A stretch of DNA of 33,933 bases from NCBI RefSeq assembly GCF_027460065.1, contig NZ_JAPYZZ010000030.1:1-33933 (forward strand), read 5' to 3'. Positions 24,295 through 32,466 of the stretch are shown here, piece after piece. The stretch is from Martinezella rhizogenes. Lineage in GTDB: Bacteria > Pseudomonadota > Alphaproteobacteria > Rhizobiales > Rhizobiaceae. The translations under genes were made by a program, and so were the position numbers. The notes under the pieces were generated by a model. The model made no database searches. It had not been told where the DNA came from and saw only the letters and a program-made list of their open reading frames with translations. Positions within the stretch are counted from its first letter, which is position 1; each line of letters opens with the position of its first letter.

Positions 24295-25114
24295 GGCCGA
24301 CGAGCCTCCGGTGGCGGGAAATCATGGTGATCGTGACAAGCAGAATGCCGGTGGACATCAGCAGCACGACGGCGATTGCGGACGCCATCGGCCAATCGAA
24401 CAGCGTGCCGACCTCCCGATAGATCAGTTGCGGGACATAGACGTTGCGGGCACCACCGATAACGGCCTGAGTGACGAAGGACGCGCTGGTGCTGGCAAAG
24501 ACGAGGATCCACCCAGCCAGCAGGCCGGGCAGCATCATCGGCAACAGAACCGTGACGAGGACACGCCACGGGCCTGCGCCTGAGACCTGCGCGGCTTCGG
24601 TATAGGTGACTGGTATGCGCGACAGGATGGCGATCAACGGAAGGATGATCAGCGGCAAGTCGATCTGGCACATGGCCATCACCAGCCCGAGTTCAGTCGA
24701 CATCAGCGTGAAGGGACGCTCCGCAAGGCCAAGCGCCACAAAGATTTCACTGATCGGCCCCTGCCGCCCGAGTATGACGATCCAGGCGAAAGTCCGCACC
24801 ACATTGCTGGTCAGCATGGGGATCAATGTCAGGAAGATGATAATCTGGCGTGCGGTCCTGCCGCTATGCCAATAAAGCAGGGCGATGGGCACACCGAGCA
24901 AAGTCGTGCTGACAATTGTCTGCAATCCGAGCACGGCGGTGTTGAGCAATACGCGATAATTGAAAGCATTGCCGAGAAATCGTGCGTAATTGTGCAGGGA
25001 CAGGCCATCGGGGCCGATGAAGCTGAACCCGACGAGAACGGCGAGCGGCGTTGCAAAGAACGCCACCGAGAGCACAAGCATCGGGATAACGTATGGGAAG
25101 CCGCTCGCCTTCAT
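24287..25114 (-). CDS. ABC transporter permease, PotB type
   Basis: The 275-residue membrane protein has the PotB layout. An N-terminal helix with a long periplasmic loop (SFIGPDGLSLHNYARFLGN) is followed by five further helices and an EAA loop (YTEAAQVSGAGPWRVLVTVLLPMMLPGLLAG). It pairs with the PotC-type permease, whose gene overlaps its end. The gene begins 9 bp after the binding-protein stop, so the transporter genes form one transcription unit. Confidence 0.88.
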   Translation of the reverse strand: MKASGFPYVIPMLVLSVAFFATPLAVLVGFSFIGPDGLSLHNYARFLGNAFNYRVLLNTAVLGLQTIVSTTLLGVPIALLYWHSGRTARQIIIFLTLIPMLTSNVVRTFAWIVILGRQGPISEIFVALGLAERPFTLMSTELGLVMAMCQIDLPLIILPLIAILSRIPVTYTEAAQVSGAGPWRVLVTVLLPMMLPGLLAGWILVFASTSASFVTQAVIGGARNVYVPQLIYREVGTLFDWPMASAIAVVLLMSTGILLVTITMISRHRRLVGHA

Positions 25115-25123
25115 TGTCTTTCC

Positions 25124-26164
25124 TCAGCCGGCAACGATGGCGTCGAACTGGCGGATCCATTCCGCACGGTTCCTGTTGATCGCGGCCCAGTCCGGATAGA
25201 CAAGAGAAGCGAGTTGTTCGCGCTTCACATAGGCCTCGATACCGGGCGTCAGTTCCACTTGCCCGTTGGTCGGAAACATTTCCTGCGGCGGCATCTTCAG
25301 CCTGTCCTGCGCGGCCTTGGAGATCGCCGCATCCATATAGGCATAGGCCGCATCGACATTCTTCGCGCCCTTGGTCAGGTGGATGTTGACGGGAGCTGCC
25401 GGCGAGCCGGTTTCCGGCTGGACGAACTCGGCCTTCAGGCCCAGAGCCTTGAGCTTGGCCACATTACCGGTGGAGCACATGAAGACGGCGATCTCGCCCT
25501 GCTGGAACAGCGTCATCTGGTGGTTAGTGCTGGCAACGACGCCCTTGATATGGTCGGGATTGTCCTTGAACAGCTTGAACACGGCATCCATGTCGGTCGG
25601 GCCGGAACCGAAGATCTTGGCGATCTCGGTATAGGCCATCACGCCGGTGTTGGAGGCAAAACCCGTCCATGACACCAGGCCCTTGTAGGCCGGGTTTTCG
25701 AAGAGATCGCGATAGCCTTTCGGTGCAGGGACGAGATCGGGATTATAGGCGATGCCATTGACTTCAACCGTGACTGTCGGCCCGTACTCACCCTGGAACG
25801 CTGGATCAAGCATCCCCCAGTTTTTCAGCTTCGACGGGTCGATCTTCTGGATCAGGTCGTTCTCGACGGCAACGGCCATCTGACCGGGCGACATCAGAAG
25901 GGTGTCATAGGGCGGGTTACCGGGGCTGGCCATGACCTTGGCGAGTTGGTCCTGTGCCATGGCGGGGGCGACGGTCAGATCGAAACCAGCCTCCTTGACG
26001 AGCGGCGTCAGCACGGTGCGATACCCGTCTTCCCAGTTGCCCGGAAAGGTCGCCGCGACGGCGGTGCCACCGGCGGCGCGGACAGAGAAAGGAATGGTGG
26101 CTGCGGCAGCCGCGCCGGCGGCAAGCAGTCCGAAACGGCGTCGTGTAATGTTGAAGTCCTGCAT
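25124..26164 (-). CDS. ABC transporter solute-binding protein, PotD/spermidine-putrescine-like
   Basis: The 346-residue precursor starts with a twin-arginine leader (ITRRRFGLLAAGAAAAATIPFSVRA). The mature protein has the family 1/8 pattern of polyamine- or iron-type binding proteins: TAVAATFPGNWEDGYRTVLTPLVKEAGFDLT, PPYDTLLMSPGQ, VEVNGIAYNPDLV and KGLVSWTGFASNTGVMAY. It delivers ligand to the adjacent PotB/PotC-type permeases. The RRRF leader predicts Tat export of a folded protein. Ligand identity is not visible. Confidence 0.85.
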   Translation of the reverse strand: MQDFNITRRRFGLLAAGAAAAATIPFSVRAAGGTAVAATFPGNWEDGYRTVLTPLVKEAGFDLTVAPAMAQDQLAKVMASPGNPPYDTLLMSPGQMAVAVENDLIQKIDPSKLKNWGMLDPAFQGEYGPTVTVEVNGIAYNPDLVPAPKGYRDLFENPAYKGLVSWTGFASNTGVMAYTEIAKIFGSGPTDMDAVFKLFKDNPDHIKGVVASTNHQMTLFQQGEIAVFMCSTGNVAKLKALGLKAEFVQPETGSPAAPVNIHLTKGAKNVDAAYAYMDAAISKAAQDRLKMPPQEMFPTNGQVELTPGIEAYVKREQLASLVYPDWAAINRNRAEWIRQFDAIVAG

Positions 26165-26187
26165 CTGTTCACCTCTGTTGTTGTTGT

Positions 26188-27303
26188 TTATTCACGGAAT
26201 GCTTCCGGTTCGCCCGGAAAGGCGTGACACCTCGCAGTGTCGATCTCGGCAAAAAGCTTTGCGCCCGGCTCGGGAATGAAAGTCGAAGGTCCACGAACCT
26301 CCGAGGCGCGCAGGCTCGTGCCGTCGTCAAGAACGAGATCGTGGACGAGCGTGGGCCCGAGCGGCACGGATACGGTCAACCGGGCCGACATCGCCGATGC
26401 GCCTGGCATAGCGGACAAACGAAGGTCTTCGGGGCGGAAGGTAATGCTGACCCTGGAACCGACGGTGAAATTCAGGCGACGCGGCAAAATCAGGCTGTTG
26501 CCATTGGCGAGCGCAATAACCGTTGCCTCGGCATCCAGTCGATCGACCGTGCCGTGAAGCACATTCGCCTGCCCGATGAAGGTGTTGACGAACAGCGTCT
26601 TCGGCCGATCATAGACGGCCATCGGCGTATCGATCTGCTCGACATTGCCCTGGTTCATCAGCACGAGCCGGCCGGCAAGGCTCTGCGCCTCCTCCTGGTC
26701 ATGCGTGACGATCAGCGTGGTGATGCCGAGCGTCTTCTGCAGGTGGAGAAGCTCGACCTGCAGGTCGAAACGCAATGCCCGATCGAGCGCGCCGAAAGGT
26801 TCATCGAGAAGCAGAAGCGATGGCCGCCCGGCAATCGCGCGCGCAACCGCGACACGCTGCTGCTGTCCACCGGAAAGCTCCCGCGGCAGCCGGTTGCCAT
26901 ATCCAGTCAGCTGCACGAGCGAGAGCATTTCCTCCACCCGCCCGCGCCGCTCCGCGCGGGATACTTTCTGGCAGGCGAGCGGATAGGCGATGTTTTCCGC
27001 CACCGTCAAATGCGGAAACAGCGCATAGTTCTGGAACACCATGCCGATACCGCGGGCGCGGGCCGAGACATTGGCGAGATTCTGGCCACCGAGCTGAATA
27101 AGGCCGCTTTTTGGTTGGATCAGCCCTGCAATCGCCCGCAGGACTGTCGATTTGCCGCAGCCGCTTGGACCCAGAAGAGCAACGATCTCGCCCGCTTTGA
27201 CGTCAAAGGAAATATCACTGATCGCGTTCTGCCCGCCATAGCTATGGGTCAGGCAACGAACGCTAAGCTCTTTTCCTTCTGCTGCATTCGAAACCTGCGG
27301 CAT
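26188..27303 (-). CDS. ABC transporter ATPase, PotA type
   Basis: The 371-residue protein has Walker A GPSGCGKST, Q-loop VFQNYALFPHLTVAENIAYPL, signature LSGGQQQR, Walker B LLLLDEPFGALD and the H-loop THDQEEAQSLA. A C-terminal TOBE-like regulatory domain (RPEDLRLS onward) follows. I chose ATG 27301-27303, which has AAAGGGA just upstream. The earlier ATG at 27405 lies almost exactly at the transcription start predicted from the -24/-12 promoter, so it would lack a leader. It is the first gene of the leftward operon and energises the importer encoded after it. Confidence 0.88.
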   Translation of the reverse strand: MPQVSNAAEGKELSVRCLTHSYGGQNAISDISFDVKAGEIVALLGPSGCGKSTVLRAIAGLIQPKSGLIQLGGQNLANVSARARGIGMVFQNYALFPHLTVAENIAYPLACQKVSRAERRGRVEEMLSLVQLTGYGNRLPRELSGGQQQRVAVARAIAGRPSLLLLDEPFGALDRALRFDLQVELLHLQKTLGITTLIVTHDQEEAQSLAGRLVLMNQGNVEQIDTPMAVYDRPKTLFVNTFIGQANVLHGTVDRLDAEATVIALANGNSLILPRRLNFTVGSRVSITFRPEDLRLSAMPGASAMSARLTVSVPLGPTLVHDLVLDDGTSLRASEVRGPSTFIPEPGAKLFAEIDTARCHAFPGEPEAFRE

Positions 27304-27416
27304 AGATATCCCTTTGAGTTGCACCATGGCTGGCGGGCGCTTCGCGCTCGCTGCCACCAGACGGAGATGTGATCGTTCAGCTATTTGGAGTTCGCTCTGG
27401 GTCATGGCGAAGGAGT

Positions 27417-27433
27417 TGCAAGCCGCATGCCAA
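27417..27433 (-). promoter_or_regulatory. Sigma-54 (-24/-12) promoter of the leftward importer operon
   Basis: The minus strand reads TTGGCATGCGGCTTGCA, with the invariant GG-N10-GC and the TTGCA -12 box. It differs from the TTGGCACG-N4-TTGCW consensus only at one base of the -24 box. Transcription would start near 27406, giving a leader of about 100 bases before ATG 27303. An activator ATPase of the NtrC class would be required. Confidence 0.75.
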
Positions 27434-27864
27434 TTCGGCGAATGAAATGCAGATTAATAGATTATATAATTGATATTTATACCATATTTTTGATTTATAT
27501 TATTTCGTACAAAGATAATAAAATCATTATTGAAAATCGTCGCAATCCATAACGGTGCAGATTTATTCAAGATCGCTCATTCGTTGGGCACAAAATTGCA
27601 GCCAGCCCCTCGATAAAGCTGCAAATTTGTTCTCCTTCTTATATGTCCCGCGCACCTGATCGTGTTTATCAGTTTTAAATACGACATATTATCAGATACT
27701 TCGCATCAAGAGACGCACGATGTCCGGCGATAAAATGGTCGCGTTCATTTTTTAATCAGATTATATTCGCATGAGTATACGAATATTCATGCGAATTTCG
27801 CCGCATTGTAAAAATCAGAAAAATATTTCTTTTAAAACAATAACATGAAGTGATGACATAAAAT
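27434..27864. other. AT-rich regulatory region between divergent sigma-54 promoters
   Basis: This stretch of about 430 bp is visibly much richer in A and T than the genes around it and contains no convincing gene. It is bounded by two outward-facing -24/-12 promoters. It holds a long inverted repeat at 27765-27796 and a weaker one (TTGCAG-N17-CTGCAA near 27600). This suits a shared enhancer region, where bends or IHF-type sites help looping. Activator and IHF sites are inferred, not identified. Confidence 0.5.
27765..27796. promoter_or_regulatory. Candidate activator or GntR binding site (long inverted repeat)
   Basis: ATTCGCATG at 27765-27773 is the perfect complement of CATGCGAAT at 27788-27796. 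The 14 bases between contain GTATAC, a core often found in FCD-type GntR operators. The centre lies about 112 bp upstream of the transcription start predicted for the rightward sigma-54 promoter, a typical enhancer distance. Which protein binds here is unknown. Confidence 0.5.
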
Positions 27865-27881
27865 TTGGCACGCTGATTGCA
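27865..27881 (+). promoter_or_regulatory. Sigma-54 (-24/-12) promoter of the rightward operon
   Basis: TTGGCACGCTGATTGCA matches the consensus TTGGCACG-N4-TTGCW completely, including GG-N10-GC. Transcription would start near 27892, leaving a leader of about 40 bases with the ribosome site AAAGGGG before ATG 27934. Confidence 0.85.
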
Positions 27882-27933
27882 TCGTCATTTCCAGAAAATT
27901 CACACCGACAGAGACGTGAAAAAGGGGAACGAC

Positions 27934-28866
27934 ATGTATAGCTTCAATGAAACTCTCAAGGCCGGCCTTGCCGGAATCCTGTTCACATTGCTCGCATCGA
28001 CGACCCAGGCGGCTGAAGGCACCGCCATGAAAATGGTGCCGGATCCAGACGTGGCCAAGCTTCCGGGCGTGGCCTTCAACCAGACACTCGCCGACAGCCT
28101 GCCCGCCTCGATCAAAGACAAAAAGGCGATCAAGGTCGCAACGGACTTGACGCCACCGATCAGTTTTCAGGACGAAGCTGGCAAGCTCGTCGGCATTGAT
28201 GCCGATATCGTGGCGGCACTTGGCGTTATCCTAGGCGTCGATGTGCAGATGACCAATGTCGGCGCAGGCGCTGCCATCGTGCCGGCCGTTCTGTCGAAGC
28301 GTTTCGACATGACCATTTCCGGCATCAACGACGATATCGAACTGGAAAAGCAGGTCGATGTGATCGACTACATGTATGATGCAACAACGATCATGACGAT
28401 CAAGGGCAATCCGCTCGGCATCAAAAACATGGAAGATCTGTGCGGCAAGAAGGTTGCCGTACCCGTCGGCACCTTCCAGGCGCGGCTGGTGGAGACCGCA
28501 TCGGCCAAATGCGCGACACCGATGAACGTCATGTCGATCCCGAAAATGCCTGACGTGCTACAGGCCGTTCGTACCGGCCGCGCCGATGCGACCGTCAATG
28601 GTTATGCGACAAGCGTCTATACGACAGAAAACCAGACTGGCAAGGGTGTCGGGCTTCAGGCGCTCCCGGACGTGCGTCTTGCCGTCGGTTATCTCGGAAT
28701 GCTGATCGCCAAGGACAATCCACAACTACGCGACACGGTCGTCGCTTCGTTGCAGCATATGGTCAATAGCGGTGCATATCCGGCAATCATGGAAAAATGG
28801 GGCCTCGGTCCCCTCGCCGTCAAAACCGTCAAGTTCAATGATGCCGCCTCGATGCCGGTGAATTGA
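27934..28866 (+). CDS. ABC transporter solute-binding protein, polar amino acid type (family 3)
   Basis: The 310-residue precursor has a Sec leader (LKAGLAGILFTLLASTTQA, cleaved before AEG). The mature protein has family 3 features: KAIKVATDLTPPISFQDEAGKLVGIDADIVAALG near the start, RFDMTISGINDD, and CGKKVAVPVGTFQARLVE. It should bind an amino acid or related small solute and pass it to the permease encoded next. I chose ATG 27934 because AAAGGGG lies just upstream; the earlier ATG at 27877 falls on the -12 element and before the predicted transcription start. It is the first gene after a consensus sigma-54 promoter. Confidence 0.88.
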   Translation: MYSFNETLKAGLAGILFTLLASTTQAAEGTAMKMVPDPDVAKLPGVAFNQTLADSLPASIKDKKAIKVATDLTPPISFQDEAGKLVGIDADIVAALGVILGVDVQMTNVGAGAAIVPAVLSKRFDMTISGINDDIELEKQVDVIDYMYDATTIMTIKGNPLGIKNMEDLCGKKVAVPVGTFQARLVETASAKCATPMNVMSIPKMPDVLQAVRTGRADATVNGYATSVYTTENQTGKGVGLQALPDVRLAVGYLGMLIAKDNPQLRDTVVASLQHMVNSGAYPAIMEKWGLGPLAVKTVKFNDAASMPVN

Positions 28867-28868
28867 AC

Positions 28869-29741
28869 ATGGCTGTGTTTGCTCAACCCTTCAGCATGGC
28901 CATCGCACCTCCCATCGGCAAACCAATTCGCTGGGGGCAAATCTCGACCGGCGCCAGCGCGATACTGGCGCTGGCTCTCCTCATAACACTCATCGCCAGA
29001 AACCAGAGCGTCCAGTGGGGAGAAATTCCCCGCTACATGGTCGATCCCGTCATCCTCGATGGCGTGGTTTTGACCTTGGAGCTGACGGCAGGCGCCATGG
29101 TCTTCGGCATCGCCTTCGGCTGTATTGTTGCCATCATGGCAACCAGTCAGAACATCGTTCTGAAGGCGATGGCGATTGCCTTCGTCTGGTGGTTTCGCGG
29201 CGTGCCATTGATCGTTCAGATTTTCTTCTGGTTCAACATCGCCCTTTTCATCCCCGAGGTCGGGATCGGGACATGGTCCATCTCGGTCAACGACCTCGTC
29301 ACACCGGCTATCGCAGGCTTTCTGGCGCTTGGCCTGCATGAGGCAGCCAATATGAGCGAAATCATCCGCAGCGGCCTCACCGCCGTCGATCGCGGCCAGC
29401 GGGAGGCGGCGTCTTCACTGGGTCTTCGACCGCTCCAGACATTGAGAACCGTGGTGCTGCCGCAGGCAACGAGGCTGATCGTTCCGCCAACAGGCAACCA
29501 AGCGATCGGCATGCTGAAGGCAAGCGCCATCGTCTCCGTCATCGGAATGCAGGACCTGCTCACCCAGGCGCAGGCGATCTATGCCCGCAACTTCCTCGTC
29601 ATCGAAATGCTCTGCGTCGCCTCGCTTTGGTATCTGATCATTACCACCATCGCCTCGGTCGCCCAGCATTTACTTGAACGGCAGCTTGCCCTCAAAGGCC
29701 GCGACGCAGGCCCACGGAAGGACAGCACGCGACGCACCTGA
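28869..29741 (+). CDS. ABC transporter permease, polar amino acid (HisM/GlnP) type
   Basis: The 290-residue membrane protein carries the HisM/GlnP signature: ILDGVVLTLELTAGAMVFGIAFG, then WWFRGVPLIVQIFFWFN, and an EAA loop (GLTAVDRGQREAASSLGLRPLQTLRTVVLPQA). It starts 2 bp after the binding-protein stop; an in-frame TTG at 28863 is an alternative. Only one permease gene is present, so the channel is probably a homodimer. No ATPase gene of this class follows in the operon, so an ATPase from another locus must be shared. Confidence 0.88.
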   Translation: MAVFAQPFSMAIAPPIGKPIRWGQISTGASAILALALLITLIARNQSVQWGEIPRYMVDPVILDGVVLTLELTAGAMVFGIAFGCIVAIMATSQNIVLKAMAIAFVWWFRGVPLIVQIFFWFNIALFIPEVGIGTWSISVNDLVTPAIAGFLALGLHEAANMSEIIRSGLTAVDRGQREAASSLGLRPLQTLRTVVLPQATRLIVPPTGNQAIGMLKASAIVSVIGMQDLLTQAQAIYARNFLVIEMLCVASLWYLIITTIASVAQHLLERQLALKGRDAGPRKDSTRRT

Positions 29742-29818
29742 GGCGTCGCCACTTCATCTTCAACCACACAGGATCGCCATTGCAGCGCATCCGATCAGGA
29801 AACACCTAGGAGCAGATC

Positions 29819-30949
29819 ATGAGATTGGGTATCGACGGACAGAAACTGCCGGAAGCAAAAAAACGCGGCCCGCTAAAGAGCCTCGACCATGTGAAGGAAC
29901 TTGGCCTTGCCGGCATTTTCTTCAGCACGGTTCTCGATATGAGCGAGACGCTGGACAGAGGCGAACTCGCCGATATTCGCGCCAGGGCGGACGAGCTGGG
30001 CCTCTATCTTGAGGCGGGCATCGGGAAGATCAACCCCTATTGCAGCGCCGAAGCCCCGGAGTTCCGGGCAATTGGCGATGGCGACGTGATACTTGGTTTT
30101 ACCCGCATGATCGAGGCGAGCGCAGCTATCGGCTGCCGCGAACTTTGGGTCTCGCCCGGCAACTTCAAATCAGAATATCGCGGCCGCCTCGCCAATGACC
30201 GTTTCCGCACAGACGTCACCTGGGACGAACAGCTTCTTGCAATGGAAAAGGTGCTCCTGAAACTCGCCGCCGTTGCCCGTGCCAATGGCGTGCATCTCAA
30301 CATGGAAACCCATGACGAGATCACCTCCTTCGAGATTTTGCGGTTGATTGACAGGGTCGGTGAGGACTGCCTGGGCGTCGTCTTCGATACGGCCAACGGC
30401 CTGCAACGCGGTGAACATCCGGTCTATGCGGCCAAACGCGTCGCTCCTTACGTTCGCCAGACCCATATCAAGGATGCTTATGTGGCGCATGCGACCGGCG
30501 GCCTCGATTTCCAGACCCGCCCCGTGGGCCGCGGCATCGTGGATTTCGGGACGATCGTTCCCATCCTCGCCAAGGCAAACCCGGACCTCAACCTCTCGCT
30601 TGAAGTCGCCGCTTCCGTCGATGACAAGCCACGCAAGGCAAATCCGCGTCAGCGCATCGAGATCGACGATCCGATCTGGCGCGCCGGCCATCCTGATCTC
30701 CATGCGGAAGAACTCGAAGCCTATCTTTCGATGGTCAGGGTCTTCGAAAAGCGCGTTTCCTCAGGGGAGATTCCGGATTGGGAAACCTATGAAGCCAACC
30801 ATTACGGATACCCAACCTACGAGAAGCAGGCCTATGGCTATGACGCCGCGATTACCTTTATCCGCAATTCGGCAAAACATATCGAGACGATCTGCGCCGA
30901 TAACGGCATCGAGCTAAGCCCGCCTGCCGCCAAACGTCAGGCAGCTTAA
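29819..30949 (+). CDS. Sugar phosphate isomerase/epimerase-like TIM-barrel enzyme
   Basis: The 376-residue protein belongs to the xylose-isomerase-like (AP_endonuc_2) TIM-barrel superfamily. Probable metal ligands sit at the usual strand ends: HLNMETHDE, GVVFDTANGLQRGEHP, QTHIKDAY and LSLEVAAS supply Glu, Asp, His and Glu. Members isomerise, epimerise or dehydrate sugars, inositols and hydroxy acids. The gene has a good ribosome site (TAGGAG) 77 bp after the permease gene, so it probably metabolises what this transporter brings in. It is longer than many relatives by a C-terminal extension containing EANHYGYPTYEKQAYGYDA. Confidence 0.82.
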   Translation: MRLGIDGQKLPEAKKRGPLKSLDHVKELGLAGIFFSTVLDMSETLDRGELADIRARADELGLYLEAGIGKINPYCSAEAPEFRAIGDGDVILGFTRMIEASAAIGCRELWVSPGNFKSEYRGRLANDRFRTDVTWDEQLLAMEKVLLKLAAVARANGVHLNMETHDEITSFEILRLIDRVGEDCLGVVFDTANGLQRGEHPVYAAKRVAPYVRQTHIKDAYVAHATGGLDFQTRPVGRGIVDFGTIVPILAKANPDLNLSLEVAASVDDKPRKANPRQRIEIDDPIWRAGHPDLHAEELEAYLSMVRVFEKRVSSGEIPDWETYEANHYGYPTYEKQAYGYDAAITFIRNSAKHIETICADNGIELSPPAAKRQAA

Positions 30950-30961
30950 GCTGGTCAACGG

Positions 30962-30986
30962 GATGGCGGTGGCGTGCGCCGTCATC
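30962..30986 (+). terminator. Possible terminator hairpin after the TIM-barrel gene
   Basis: GATGGCGG pairs with CCGTCATC (8 bp, one G-U pair) around a 9-base loop, 12 bases after the stop codon. No T-run follows on the plus strand, so it may be a factor-dependent or weak terminator. It separates the TIM-barrel gene from the GntR gene. Confidence 0.35.
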
Positions 30987-31020
30987 GTCGTCTAAAAAAC
31001 TTCGGACCGGCTGGATTTTG

Positions 31021-31040
31021 TGCGTAGACCGATATACGCA
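31021..31040. promoter_or_regulatory. Candidate GntR operator upstream of its own gene
   Basis: TGCGTA-GACCGATA-TACGCA is a 20 bp inverted repeat about 65 bp before the GntR start. It ends in TATACGCA, which resembles the TATACGAA within the large inverted repeat at 27765-27796. Self-binding by the GntR protein is inferred from symmetry and position. Confidence 0.4.
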
Positions 31041-31105
31041 ACAATATTTCCATGGATATGATTAGATCGAGCGGCAAAAAAACTTGCGTGCATTTGGAGC
31101 AGGAC

Positions 31106-31855
31106 ATGAAACGGACGCGTCGTCAAAGCATCAAAGCAGCGCCGAAGACAAACAGCACGGCAGAGGCGGCGGAAAACAACAATGACGATGTTTCGGAACG
31201 TATCCGCACCACGCTTGCGAACGCCATCGGCGAAGGCGCCCTGAAACCGGGAACAAAAATCCTCGAAGATGCGATCGCCGATCATTTTGGCGTCAGCCGC
31301 ACCGTCGTTCGCGGTGCCCTTGGCGTCCTTGAGAGCGACCACCTGCTGGAGCGCAAGCGTAACCGCGGAACCTTCGTCGCCGAGCCGGGCATAGAGGAAG
31401 CAAAAGCGCTGTTCGAAGCCCGCCGCAAGATCGAACACGCGATCCTCGATCTCGTCATGGCGCGCGCGACCACCGAGGAGCTGAACAGGCTTGAAAAGCT
31501 GACTGACGAGGAAGAGCACATCCATCATCACGGCGATGAGAAATCGAAAACTGTCCTCTCAGGGAAATTCCACATCGTGCTGGCCGAGCTTGGCGGCAAC
31601 GGCGTCCTGACCGAAATGCTGTCAAAAATCGTCGCCCGCCTCTCCCTCGTGATGGCGCTTTACGAAGAAGAAAAGCAGGATGATTGCGGCGCCGACCATC
31701 ATCGCATGATCGTGTCGGCCTTGAAAGCGAAGGATATTACCAAGGCGCAGCAATTGATGGACCACCATCTCGCCGACATCGAAGGACGTGTGCGGCTGAC
31801 TGAAGGACAGGGTGACCGGCATACTTTTTTGGCAGTACTGGAGAATTTTTCGTAG
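31106..31855 (+). CDS. GntR-family regulator with FCD domain
   Basis: The 249-residue protein has a GntR winged helix (VSERIRTTLANAIGEGALKPGTKI, then FGVSRTVVRGALGVLESDHLLERKRNRGTFVAEP). An FCD ligand domain follows, with FEARRKIEHAILDLVMARAT, FHIVLAELGGN and DHHRMIVSALKAKD; the His residues there usually bind a metal and acid ligands. A basic, low-complexity N-terminal stretch precedes the helix-turn-helix. I chose ATG 31106 (GGAG at 31095-31098) over the earlier ATG at 31052. It follows the amino-acid-type uptake operon and probably controls one or both divergent operons, alongside the sigma-54 activator. Confidence 0.88.
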   Translation: MKRTRRQSIKAAPKTNSTAEAAENNNDDVSERIRTTLANAIGEGALKPGTKILEDAIADHFGVSRTVVRGALGVLESDHLLERKRNRGTFVAEPGIEEAKALFEARRKIEHAILDLVMARATTEELNRLEKLTDEEEHIHHHGDEKSKTVLSGKFHIVLAELGGNGVLTEMLSKIVARLSLVMALYEEEKQDDCGADHHRMIVSALKAKDITKAQQLMDHHLADIEGRVRLTEGQGDRHTFLAVLENFS

Positions 31856-31984
31856 AAATCCCAAGCCAAATTTCGCTTCCGCTTTTTGCAGTTGATGGAT
31901 TCGAACCGTCGTCGTGCGGGTTTCGCCCTGCTTGTCCTCCTTCTCATAGGAGAAGTCGATGGAGTTCAGCCCGCCGCCACTCAT
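31856..31984 (-). other. Unassigned coding-like fragment
   Basis: On the minus strand an ATG at 31984 opens a frame beginning MSGGGLNSIDFSYEKEDKQG and continuing with TRTTTVRIHQLQKAEAKFGL before it runs antisense into the GntR gene. The composition looks like real protein, and it lies downstream of the toxin/immunity genes in the same direction, so it may be a displaced gene end. I cannot name a family. The rest of the gap up to 32115 shows nothing I can assign. Confidence 0.25.
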
Positions 31985-32115
31985 CTAAGCCGAAGTCACG
32001 CAGAAATTCCACTTCTCCTAGCTGTGCAGATTTCCCGAGCCAGCTCTCTTCTCGCCTTAAAATTAGGAAAGAAGGCGTCTACAAATCTCGGGGGGCTATT
32101 CAATTCATTCGATGT

Positions 32116-32466
32116 CTATCTCCCAAAAATCCGCCTGTGTTCTTCGCGCATTCGCATTCCAAGAAATTGAATCAATTCGCGATCAGACGCATTGAGAGGA
32201 TCAATATGCTCCAGTACTGAAACAGACAAAAGTTCACTCAGTTCATCATCGTAATCTCCAGAGAAATTTGTTTCCAGGGTGGCAAAAAAACGGGCGACCC
32301 ATTGTTCATTCTTGCACTGTTGAGCGCGCCTCAGATAGTCTGAGACAAGTATATGAGGCAAAATCTCGCCGGAGTTGTCATGCAAATGCTCGGAGAATAC
32401 AACCTTTAACGCCTCAAACCGTTCTGCTAAATCGGTCGTAAAATTTATGCTAATTCTACTCATCAT
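32116..32466 (-). CDS. Putative immunity protein (DUF7674-like)
   Basis: The 116-residue protein has an acidic, helical character with FSEHLHDNSGEILPHILVSDYLRRAQQ. This resembles the EHLxDNxGELLPHLxxxD motif that I associate with DUF7674-type proteins found beside polymorphic toxins. Its ATG overlaps the stop of an orphan fragment by 4 bp, the coupling typical of toxin-immunity pairs. It would neutralise that toxin in the producing cell. Base composition is lower in GC than the metabolic genes, which suggests transfer. Family assignment is moderate, the role inferred. Confidence 0.55.
   Translation of the reverse strand: MMSRISINFTTDLAERFEALKVVFSEHLHDNSGEILPHILVSDYLRRAQQCKNEQWVARFFATLETNFSGDYDDELSELLSVSVLEHIDPLNASDRELIQFLGMRMREEHRRIFGR

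Noticed and set aside
26224..27372. 382-codon plus-strand open frame
   Set aside because: It is antisense to the PotA-type ATPase gene, which has all expected motifs; shadow frame.
27304..27405. Earlier ATG for the PotA-type ATPase
   Set aside because: It coincides with the transcription start predicted from the sigma-54 promoter and has no ribosome site, whereas 27303 has a good one.
31897..31907. GGATTCGAACC, a tRNA T-loop-like motif on the minus strand
   Set aside because: The T-stem is imperfect and no anticodon arm, D arm or acceptor pairing could be built around it.
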